DNA of 11,866 nt from Candidatus Zixiibacteriota bacterium (GTDB lineage: Bacteria; Blakebacterota; Blakebacteria; Blakebacterales; Blakebacteraceae). The stretch spans positions 1-11,866 of the forward strand of contig JAUVWC010000005.1 in the NCBI GenBank assembly GCA_030604325.1, given 5' to 3'. Of this stretch, positions 6,130 to 11,866 are shown piece by piece (the first letter of the stretch is position 1; each line of letters begins with the position of its first letter). The translations under genes were made by a program, and so were the position numbers. Below the pieces are notes generated by a model. That model did not search any database and was not told where the DNA came from. It saw nothing but the letters and a program-made list of their open reading frames with translations.

Positions 6130-7527
6130 TCATTTCGGGCCACGGAAAGTAGGACCGAGCCGGCGATGGAGATAACGGCCTCTTCCCCCGGCGGCCAGGC
6201 ATTGGTCTGCGTCGATAATGAGTTCCCCGCGCGAAAAGACCTTCACGATCCGGCCCATTATCTCGATATCCTCATAAGCCGACCAGTCGGTAGCCATGTG
6301 GAGCCTCTCCCGGCTCATGGTCCACCTTGCTTCCGGGTCGAACAGCACGATATCGGCGTCGGCACCCATGGTCAGGCTGCCCTTGCGGGGAGCCAGGCCG
6401 AATAGACGGGCTGGCGCCGTGGAAATCACCTCTACGAATCTCGGTAGTGAAAGCCGCCCTTTGGCGACCCCCTCGGAGTAGAGCAGGTGAAGGCGGGTTT
6501 CGATGCCGGGGATACCGTTGGGGCACTTATCGAAGCGGTCGATGCCGTGGAGCTTCGCCTGCCACGAATAGGCGGCATCGTCGGAGGTGACCATGGCGAT
6601 ACTGCCACCCTGCAGGCCCTTCCAAAGCTGGTCCTGAATCAACCGATCCCTCAGCGGCGGCGAGCAGATCCACTTGATACCGTCTTCCCGCTCAAGCATC
6701 TGCTCGGTGAAGACGAGGTAGTGGGTGCACGTTTCGGCGGTAACGTCCAGGCCCTCCTCCCGGGCCAGGCGGACAAGCTCCAGCCCTTCGTCGCTGGCCA
6801 GATGGACGATGAAGAACCGCCCTCCGGTTTCGCGGGCCATCTGTATTATACGGCGGATCGCCTCCGTTTCGACCTCCGGCGGCTTGCTCCTGGCATGATA
6901 GATAGGGGCGGTTTTGCCGGAACTGACCAGGCGGGGCACGTTCTCCTCGATCATATCGTTATCTTCGGCGTGCAACATCAGCATGCCGCCCGCTTCGGTG
7001 AGGCGGACCACAATACGCTTAAGATCTTCGTCTTCGACCAGGAGCCCGTCTTCCCGGTATGTCATGTAACATTTAATAGTGGGTGCCCCCTCATCCACAA
7101 CACGAGGGATTTCATCCAACACCTCATCCGTCGGTTCGGTAATGACAGGGTGTACTCCCCAGTCGATCAGAGCTTTGCCCTCAGCTTCCTCCTCCTTATC
7201 CGACAGGGTCTTCGCCAGCGATCCCCCGGGGACCTGGTTGGAAAAATCGACGATACTGGTGACGCCACCGAAAGCGGCGGCCAGCGTACCGGTGTAGTAG
7301 TCGTGCACGCTGACCGTATTCATAAAGACGTCGTTGAAGTGCACATGCGTGTCGACCGCACCGGGCAGTACCAGCAGACCATCCGCATCGAATTCGGTCT
7401 CGGCCTCGGCCTCGGCGAGATCGCCAATGGCGGTGATATGCTCGCCCTGGATGAGTAGGTCACACCTTGACACGGTATGCCCCACGACTGCTGTGCCCCC
7501 ACGAATGAGCATTGACCCCGTCTGCAT
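6130..7527 (-). CDS. Dihydropyrimidinase / D-hydantoinase family cyclic amidohydrolase
   Basis: This 465-residue binuclear metal amidohydrolase opens cyclic ureides such as hydantoins or dihydrouracil to N-carbamoyl amino acids. All metal ligands are visible: H61 and H63 in DTHVHF, the carboxylatable K152 in TIKCYMTY, H186 in LMLHAED, H242 in IVHLAS and D316 in VTSDDAAYS. Substrate-contact positions S289 (CSPPLRD) and N337 (CPNGIPGIE) fit the family. The C-terminal beta part ends near GRGRYLHRR, as in E. coli HyuA. After D316 there is Asp, where HyuA and most relatives have His or Gln; this is a possible specificity difference. ATG 7527 has GGAGG 8 bases before it, within the end of the aminotransferase gene 5 bases away, so the two are coupled. 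The racemase and YgeY-like genes in the operon favour a hydantoin-type over a purely pyrimidine pathway, but this is not certain. Confidence 0.92.
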   Translation of the reverse strand: MQTGSMLIRGGTAVVGHTVSRCDLLIQGEHITAIGDLAEAEAETEFDADGLLVLPGAVDTHVHFNDVFMNTVSVHDYYTGTLAAAFGGVTSIVDFSNQVPGGSLAKTLSDKEEEAEGKALIDWGVHPVITEPTDEVLDEIPRVVDEGAPTIKCYMTYREDGLLVEDEDLKRIVVRLTEAGGMLMLHAEDNDMIEENVPRLVSSGKTAPIYHARSKPPEVETEAIRRIIQMARETGGRFFIVHLASDEGLELVRLAREEGLDVTAETCTHYLVFTEQMLEREDGIKWICSPPLRDRLIQDQLWKGLQGGSIAMVTSDDAAYSWQAKLHGIDRFDKCPNGIPGIETRLHLLYSEGVAKGRLSLPRFVEVISTAPARLFGLAPRKGSLTMGADADIVLFDPEARWTMSRERLHMATDWSAYEDIEIMGRIVKVFSRGELIIDADQCLAAGGRGRYLHRRLGPTFRGPK

Positions 7528-7532
7528 GGCTC

Positions 7533-8900
7533 CTACCTCCCCGACTTCTCCAGATCTCTGACGGAATCGGCGAAAATCTCTACCCCTCTCCTTGCCAGTT
7601 CTTCAGTGAGGACCAGCGGCGGCAGGAACCGGGCCACGTTGAAGTAGTGCCCCCCTATCTCGATAAGGACACCCCGCTGGTGGCACAGGGTCCGCACCCG
7701 GGCCGCCAGCTCAGGAGCAGGCTCCCTGGTCGCCTTGTCCTGGACGAACTCTACACCCAGCATGAGCCCCCTGCCGCGGGCCTCCCCTACGATCTCCGAG
7801 CCTGCTTCGATTCCCTTGAGCAGCGAGAGGATCATCTCACCGAGGTTCAAAGCGTAATCCGCGAGGTCGTTCTCCAGCATGAACCTGATGGCGGCCGCCC
7901 CGCCGGCATAGGCGATCACATGTCCCCTGAAGGTGCCGATATGTTTTCCCGGAGGCCATGTATCCAGCCTCTCCTTGTAGGCGACGGCTGAGATAGGAAA
8001 TCCCACACCTCCCAGCGCCTTGCTCATGGTCATGATGTCAGGAACGGTGCCTGTATGCTCGAAGGCGAACATCTTTCCCGTGCGGCAGAATCCCGCCTGG
8101 ATCTCGTCATCGATCATCAGGATATCGTACTTATCACAGATCTGCCGGATCCTGGGAATGAATCTCTCATCGGGGATGATCGAGCCGCCCTCTCCCTGGA
8201 TCGCCTCGACCAGGATCGCTGCCGGCTCACCCACCCCCGAGTGGGAGTCCTCGACCACATGCTCCAGGAACTTGCCGCACTCCAGGTCGCATGTTTCCGG
8301 TTCCCGGTTGAACGGGCAGCGGTAGCAGTAGGAGTAGGGGACGAAATGGGCCTCGGGTATGAGAGGAAGGAAGTCCCCCTTGAAGGGGGAGCCGCTGCAC
8401 AGGGAGAGAGCCCCGGCGGTCATCCCGTGGTAGGCTCCCTCGAAAGCTATCATCGGATACCGTTTGGAATTGTACCTGGCGAGCTTGACCGCCGCCTCGA
8501 CCGCATCGGAGCCGGTCGGACCTCCGAAGAAGACTTTGCCCAGTTCCTCCGGCAGGACCTCGGAAAGTACCTCCACCATCGCCTGCCGGGCGGGGTTCGG
8601 TATATCGAGGCTGTGCGTCACCTCATCCAGCTGTTGCCGTGCCGCCTCGATCACCGCGGGATTGCCGTGGCCGACATTCATCACTCCGGCGCCGCCGAAG
8701 AAATCGATATAGATATTGCCGTCTACATCCTCCACCGTGGCTCCCTGGCCGCGGCGCAGCGCCATCGGCATCCCCCGGGGGTAAGACACGGCGGAACTCT
8801 CATGTGAGGACTGGTAGCTGAGATAGGCCTGCGATTCCGGCCCCGGCGGTATTGTCTTGATCAGAGGTGCATCCGGGAAGGAGAGTTCTTTGAAATCCAT
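7533..8900 (-). CDS. Class III aminotransferase (omega-amino acid or GABA type)
   Basis: This PLP enzyme of 455 residues carries the class III motifs in order: GPTGSDAVEAAVK (phosphate grip, about 127-139), AYHGMTAGAL (156-165), EAIQGEGG (232-239), IDDEIQAGFCRTG with D264, the Schiff-base K294 in TMSKALGGVGFP, and GTFRG (322-326). Such enzymes move terminal or omega amino groups (GABA, beta-alanine, ornithine, amines) to a keto acid. Some archaeal relatives act as amino-acid racemases. An insertion at 192-208 has four cysteines spaced C-x2-C-x8-C-x3-C, which I believe is a trait of one subgroup and may bind metal. ATG 8900 follows GGAGGG with 6 bases; GTG at 8903 is less well spaced. It could convert the decarboxylase product, or beta-alanine, to an aldehyde for the dehydrogenase encoded upstream. 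Confidence 0.9.
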   Translation of the reverse strand: MDFKELSFPDAPLIKTIPPGPESQAYLSYQSSHESSAVSYPRGMPMALRRGQGATVEDVDGNIYIDFFGGAGVMNVGHGNPAVIEAARQQLDEVTHSLDIPNPARQAMVEVLSEVLPEELGKVFFGGPTGSDAVEAAVKLARYNSKRYPMIAFEGAYHGMTAGALSLCSGSPFKGDFLPLIPEAHFVPYSYCYRCPFNREPETCDLECGKFLEHVVEDSHSGVGEPAAILVEAIQGEGGSIIPDERFIPRIRQICDKYDILMIDDEIQAGFCRTGKMFAFEHTGTVPDIMTMSKALGGVGFPISAVAYKERLDTWPPGKHIGTFRGHVIAYAGGAAAIRFMLENDLADYALNLGEMILSLLKGIEAGSEIVGEARGRGLMLGVEFVQDKATREPAPELAARVRTLCHQRGVLIEIGGHYFNVARFLPPLVLTEELARRGVEIFADSVRDLEKSGR

Positions 8901-8906
8901 CACAAG

Positions 8907-8912
8907 CCCTCC
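8907..8912 (-). promoter_or_regulatory. Shine-Dalgarno GGAGGG deciding the aminotransferase start
   Basis: On the minus strand GGAGGG lies 6 bases before ATG 8900 and only 3 before the in-frame GTG 8903. This favours the ATG. Confidence 0.65.
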
Positions 8913-8941
8913 AAGGGTGTCTATCTATCTGTCTGGTTGCC

Positions 8942-8966
8942 AGGAGCCTGTCGGAGAAACGCTCCT
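8942..8966 (+). mobile_element. Short mobile-element remnant or hairpin between two operon genes
   Basis: AGGAGCCTGTCGGAGAAAC (8942-8960) is copy 2 of the 19-base repeat, inverted relative to 97-115. It is followed at once by GCTCCT (8961-8966), which equals the outermost six bases of the opposite end. The 25 bases therefore read as a left terminus joined directly to the tip of a right terminus, as an internal deletion or imperfect excision would leave. They also form a hairpin (AGGAGC/GCTCCT, 13-base loop). No target duplication is obvious. Tetranucleotide runs of TCTA/TCTG flank both sides. It separates the dehydrogenase gene from the rest of the operon and could affect read-through. Confidence 0.45.
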
Positions 8967-8985
8967 AGTAAATATGTTTGTCTGT

Positions 8986-10401
8986 CTATCCGAGGTTAAA
9001 GCAGATCGTCTTCGGTTCGGTCATCTCCTGCAGCGAGAACTTGATGCCCTCCCGGCCCAGCCCGGAGTTCTTGATTCCGCCAAAGGGCATCGAATCGAGA
9101 CGGTAGTCGGTGGAGTCGTTGATCATGACCCCGCCGCAGTCTAGCGCATAGGCCATGTTCATGGCCAGATTCACGTCCCTGGTGAACAGGGCGGCGTGCA
9201 GCCCGAAGGGGAGGCTGTTCGCCTTCTCAATCGCCTCGTCCACCGCCTCCACCGGATAGAGGTTGACGGTCGGGCCGAACACCTCCTCCCGGTGGATGGT
9301 GGCATCCTCAGGAACACCTTCCAGTACCGTAGGTTCCATCAGCGCCCCTTTCCGTTTTCCACCACACAGAACCTTGGCCCCCATCTCCACGGCCTCGTTG
9401 ATCCACTCCTCCACCCGCTTCGCCTCCCCCTCGGTGATCATCGGCCCCATGTCGGTTTCCTCGGACAGCTTGTCGCCGATTTTATACTCGAGAGTCCGCT
9501 GTACGAACTCCTTCTTGAACACCTCGTAGATCGCCCTGTGTACGTAGAGCCGCTGCACGCCGATGCAGTTCTGACCGGCCGCCCAGAACGCTCCCGAAAC
9601 GCACGACTCCACCGCCGGCTCGAGTGAGGCATCCTTCCACACGATGACCGGGGAGTTCGAACCGAGCTCCATGCCCAGCTTCTTGATCCCCGCCATCCGC
9701 GCAACCTGCTCTCCCGCCTCGAGCCCGCTGGTGATGGAGACCATGCGCACGCGCCTGTCAGGAACCAGGACCTCTCCCAGCATGACCCCGCTTCCCGTGA
9801 TCACCTGGAGGACCTCAGGTGGCAACCCGGCCTCCAGCAGTGCTTCGGCCAGTTTGATGGCCGAAAGCGGCGTCACCGTGGCCGGTTTGAGAATGACACT
9901 GTTCCCGGCGGCGATGGCGGGACCCAGCTTGTGCGCCACGAGATTGAGAGGATCGTTGAAGGGTGTTATGGCCAGCACCACCCCGATAGGGAACCTGTAG
10001 TAGTACCCCACCCTGCTCTCGCCACCGGGGAAGGAGTCGAAGGGAATGGTCTCACCCTGAAGCCTTTTGGCCTCCTCGGCGGAGACTGTCAGGGTGTTCA
10101 CACAGCGCGAAGCTTCTTTGCGGGCCTCCCTGATGGTTTTGGAGCCTTCCCTGGCGATAAGCGTGGCGAAATCTTCAAGCCGGTCGGAGACGATCTGGGC
10201 GGTCTTGTACAGTACCTGTGCCCTCTCGTACACCGTCAGCTTCCTGGCGACCTGGAACCCCTTCTCGGCCGCGGCCAGGGCGAGGAGGGCATCCTCCCGG
10301 GAGGCGCTGGGCACATGATCAATGATCGATTCATCGTAGGGATCGCTCACCGGGATCTTCTTCTGCCTGTCCACCCACTCGGAATCGATCAGCATCTTCA
10401 T
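8986..10401 (-). CDS. NAD(P)-dependent aldehyde dehydrogenase
   Basis: This 471-residue soluble aldehyde dehydrogenase oxidises an aldehyde to its acid with NAD(P)+. Landmarks are N150 in TPFNDPLN, K172 in LKPATVTP (cofactor), E245 in LGMELGSNSP (general base), the catalytic C279 in AGQNCIGVQR, EEVFGPTVN and the C-terminal PFGGIKNSGLGREG. The pattern resembles the lactaldehyde/succinate-semialdehyde dehydrogenase branch. It is not a CoA-acylating methylmalonate-semialdehyde type as far as I can see. The usual FTGS stretch reads SITSGLEAG. GGAGG (10408-10412) is 6 bases before ATG 10401 and 3 before ATG 10404; I prefer 10401. It is the first gene after the minus-strand promoter, and an 85-base gap with a mobile remnant follows it. 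It probably oxidises the aldehyde made by the aminotransferase. Confidence 0.9.
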   Translation of the reverse strand: MKMLIDSEWVDRQKKIPVSDPYDESIIDHVPSASREDALLALAAAEKGFQVARKLTVYERAQVLYKTAQIVSDRLEDFATLIAREGSKTIREARKEASRCVNTLTVSAEEAKRLQGETIPFDSFPGGESRVGYYYRFPIGVVLAITPFNDPLNLVAHKLGPAIAAGNSVILKPATVTPLSAIKLAEALLEAGLPPEVLQVITGSGVMLGEVLVPDRRVRMVSITSGLEAGEQVARMAGIKKLGMELGSNSPVIVWKDASLEPAVESCVSGAFWAAGQNCIGVQRLYVHRAIYEVFKKEFVQRTLEYKIGDKLSEETDMGPMITEGEAKRVEEWINEAVEMGAKVLCGGKRKGALMEPTVLEGVPEDATIHREEVFGPTVNLYPVEAVDEAIEKANSLPFGLHAALFTRDVNLAMNMAYALDCGGVMINDSTDYRLDSMPFGGIKNSGLGREGIKFSLQEMTEPKTICFNLG

Positions 10402-10511
10402 CATTAACCTCCAGCACTTGAGCGGAGTCCAGACACCCCTTCACATGAGAGATGCTACAGGCAAGGCAGAATGAATGTCGTTGGACCCTGAAGCAGAGCC
10501 AATCAACTGAA

Positions 10512-10540
10512 ACGCTAGCCGGTACGGCCGACGGCGTCAA
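10512..10540 (-). promoter_or_regulatory. Candidate sigma-70 promoter of the catabolic operon
   Basis: On the minus strand TTGACG (10540-10535), a 17-base spacer and TAGCGT (10517-10512) match the sigma-70 pattern, the -35 well and the -10 moderately. Transcription would start near 10505, giving a leader of about 100 bases before the dehydrogenase gene. The spacer contains the palindrome GCCG-GTA-CGGC (10518-10528), a possible repressor site. Assigned by eye only. Confidence 0.5.
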
Positions 10541-10550
10541 TCACGCGGGT

Positions 10551-10577
10551 TTGCATGATATCGAAGTTTCATATAAT
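10551..10577 (+). promoter_or_regulatory. Promoter of the glutamine amidotransferase gene, near-leaderless
   Basis: A perfect TATAAT (10572-10577) lies 9 bases before ATG 10587. A weak TTGCAT (10551-10556) lies upstream with a 15-base spacer. Transcription would begin about 0-4 bases before the ATG, and no Shine-Dalgarno sequence precedes it. Both facts point to a leaderless or near-leaderless message. The promoter is back to back with the operon promoter. Confidence 0.55.
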
Positions 10578-10586
10578 AGTGGTTGT

Positions 10587-11279
10587 ATGAAGGTTCTCGT
10601 TATCCAGAACCACGCGGTGGAAGGGATCGGGCTCTACGCACGTTACATGGTGGCTAGAGAGATCGACCATGAGATCCACCATGCGTACCGGAACGAACCT
10701 TTCCCCGCCGATGAGGACTTCGATGCCGTCGTGATCGGAGGCACCCCGGCCCGCGTCTGTGATATCGATAAGCATCCTTTCCTTCAGGGAGAGTGGGGCT
10801 ACCTGGAGAAAATAATCGAGGCCGGCAGGAGCTGCTTTGGCATCTGCTTCGGTGGCCAGATCCTGGCTGCCCTCCTCGGGGCGGAAGTGCGCAGCAGCCC
10901 GGAGCCGGAGATTGGTGGTTACGAAGTGTGGCTTACCCCGGAGGGGGCGGAGGATCCCCTCCTGGCAGGCTTTCCGGAGACCTTCCCCGTTTTTCACTGG
11001 CACGGCGACACCTTCGACATACCTGAGGGCGCACTGCATCTCGTGGAAGGCCGGCAGTGCCGGAATCAGATGTTCCGGCATGGCAACATAATCGGTGTGC
11101 AGTTCCATATCGAAGTAACTGTCCCACAGGCGGCGAGGTGGACCGAGGAATATGTGGAAGACCTGCCTCAGATTGAGAAAACGGCTTCTCAGGTGATGGA
11201 TGAATGCCGGGTAAGCGAGCCGCAGATGAAGGAGCTGGCATATCGGCTGATGGATAACTACTTCGATTTTATCGCCTGA
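10587..11279 (+). CDS. Class I glutamine amidotransferase (GMP synthase GATase-like)
   Basis: This 230-residue single-domain protein has a full catalytic triad: C87 in the nucleophile elbow GICFGGQILA, and H174 and E176 in GVQFHIEV. VFHWHGDTFDIPEGA (135-149) is characteristic of stand-alone GATases related to the amidase domain of GMP synthase. No synthetase domain is present. Such proteins release ammonia from glutamine or cleave gamma-glutamyl bonds. I chose the ATG at 10587 because MKVLVIQNH is the family's natural first strand, because the open frame upstream has no similarity, and because a consensus -10 lies just before this ATG. It is divergent from the operon. The gamma-glutamyl-GABA hydrolase PuuD works with an aldehyde dehydrogenase and a GABA aminotransferase in putrescine breakdown, so a role in the same nitrogen pathway is possible but unproven. 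Confidence 0.85.
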   Translation: MKVLVIQNHAVEGIGLYARYMVAREIDHEIHHAYRNEPFPADEDFDAVVIGGTPARVCDIDKHPFLQGEWGYLEKIIEAGRSCFGICFGGQILAALLGAEVRSSPEPEIGGYEVWLTPEGAEDPLLAGFPETFPVFHWHGDTFDIPEGALHLVEGRQCRNQMFRHGNIIGVQFHIEVTVPQAARWTEEYVEDLPQIEKTASQVMDECRVSEPQMKELAYRLMDNYFDFIA

Positions 11280-11341
11280 TCCATCCCGGCCCTTTCCCCA
11301 CATCCCCGATAATGCCGTTCACGTATCTCTGTCTTACTCCA

Positions 11342-11578
11342 TCAATGCTTCTCGGTTTCGTCCGCCGATGAGTCCTCAGCGTCAATAGAAACCGTGCCCT
11401 TCGGGCTCTGCTCCATATCTATCATCGCCGTTCCCGAGGCGAATTCGCTCTCAACAGGATGAGTAATATCCTTCAACTTATCCATCACCTCCCTGATGCG
11501 CTCACTACAATCACGAATATTTGCTAATGCCTTCTCGATTTCCTCAGGGGCGACTCTCCTGCGGCGCATCTGCCTCAT
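11342..11578 (-). pseudogene. Downstream, frame-shifted part of a receiver-HisKA signalling protein
   Basis: This frame reads EEIEKALANIRDCSERIREVMDKL, which is what should follow the H-box helix of a HisKA dimerisation domain. It matches the end of the overlapping frame that stops at 11544. Removing one C from the CCCC run (plus-strand GGGG, 11547-11550) joins the two as QESR-PEEIEK. The protein then ends about 45 residues later with an acidic tail and no HATPase domain. Its first dozen residues in this frame (MRQMRRRRVA) are out-of-frame sequence, so an independent gene starting at 11578 is unlikely. Three explanations fit: a genuine frameshift mutation, a base-call error, or a +1 programmed shift at CCC-TGA. 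Confidence 0.6.
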
Positions 11579-11866
11579 TGAGAATCTCCGAGTAGCCCAG
11601 AATACCCGATAACGGATTGATTATCTCGTGATGGAGTGTTGTCACTACCTGGTCGATCAGTGCCAGTTTTTCCTCCAACAGGTGCTGATCTTCCAGATCT
11701 CTAAATCTCAATTGAGTTTCAATCCGCGCCAGCAACTCATCACGGTCTACCGGCTTCAGCAGATAAACACTGGCACCGATGCGAAACCCCTTCACTCTCG
11801 CCGATGAGTATATGTAGTGCCCGCTGGCCATAATCACAGTAATGCGCTCCGTTTCAGGATCACTCC
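11544..11866 (-). CDS. Receiver-HisKA signalling protein, 5' end outside the window, frame broken near 11547
   Basis: The frame is open to the window edge, so the N-terminus is missing. What remains is the end of a response-regulator receiver domain: the beta-4 stretch ITVIMASGH with its conserved Ser, then SVYLLKPVDRDELLARI with the Lys-Pro motif of beta-5. A short helix and a HisKA domain follow, with phosphoacceptor His in TLHHEIINPLSGILGYSEIL. Such proteins relay phosphate in two-component signalling. The frame stops at TGA 11546-11544 in the middle of the HisKA helical hairpin, and the natural continuation is in the next frame. Even after repair there is no ATP-binding domain, so the protein would be a phosphorelay or dimerisation partner rather than a full kinase. 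It converges on the amidotransferase gene, 62 bases away, and no link to the catabolic operon is visible. Confidence 0.7.
   Translation of the reverse strand, partial: SDPETERITVIMASGHYIYSSARVKGFRIGASVYLLKPVDRDELLARIETQLRFRDLEDQHLLEEKLALIDQVVTTLHHEIINPLSGILGYSEILNEADAPQESRP

Noticed and set aside
6487..7458. 323-residue plus-strand frame opposite the hydantoinase gene
   Set aside because: Antisense to a gene with every catalytic residue in place; no independent start signal or domain.
10452..10586. N-terminal extension of the amidotransferase to 10452
   Set aside because: It would cover both promoters, lacks similarity, and the natural first strand begins at 10587.
11280..11341. Possible terminator between the convergent amidotransferase and signalling genes
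   Set aside because: I see no stem of useful length and no T tract on either strand.

Overview
The window is GC-rich, gene-dense bacterial DNA with short intergenic gaps and Shine-Dalgarno sites of the GGAGG type. I cannot name the phylum from the sequence alone. The proteins look like those of a free-living amino-acid and nitrogen-compound degrader, and one probably (near-)leaderless transcript is a weak further hint. There are no tRNAs, rRNAs, CRISPR arrays or intact transposases. No stretch of 300 bases lacks a gene.

Layout. Positions 1-120 are non-coding and rich in small palindromes. They end in a 19-base sequence that recurs inverted at 8942-8960, which suggests the end of an insertion sequence or MITE. 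A GNAT-like acetyltransferase gene (177-1235, +) follows. It converges on a seven-gene block on the minus strand, read from 10401 down to 1322: aldehyde dehydrogenase, class III aminotransferase, hydantoinase/dihydropyrimidinase, PLP group II decarboxylase, AGCS sodium symporter, Asp/Glu/hydantoin racemase and a YgeY-type M20 hydrolase. The last six genes are tightly packed (gaps of 5-60 bases, one 4-base overlap). The first is separated from them by about 85 bases that hold the mobile-element remnant. A back-to-back promoter region (about 10512-10577) sits between this block and a divergent class I glutamine amidotransferase gene (10587-11279, +). The right end holds a minus-strand receiver-HisKA signalling gene. 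It runs off the window and is split by an apparent one-base frameshift at a C4 run, in the context CCC-TGA.

How the genes may work together (inference). The symporter imports an amino-acid-like or cyclic-ureide compound. The hydantoinase opens a cyclic ureide to an N-carbamoyl amino acid. The racemase adjusts stereochemistry, and the YgeY-like M20 hydrolase could take the carbamoylase seat. The freed amino acid could be decarboxylated to an amine, transaminated to an aldehyde and oxidised to an acid. This gives a continuous route from hydantoin or dihydropyrimidine to carboxylate. The substrate cannot be read from the sequence. The combination, especially a PLP decarboxylase placed between a hydantoinase and a symporter, is the most interesting system in the window.
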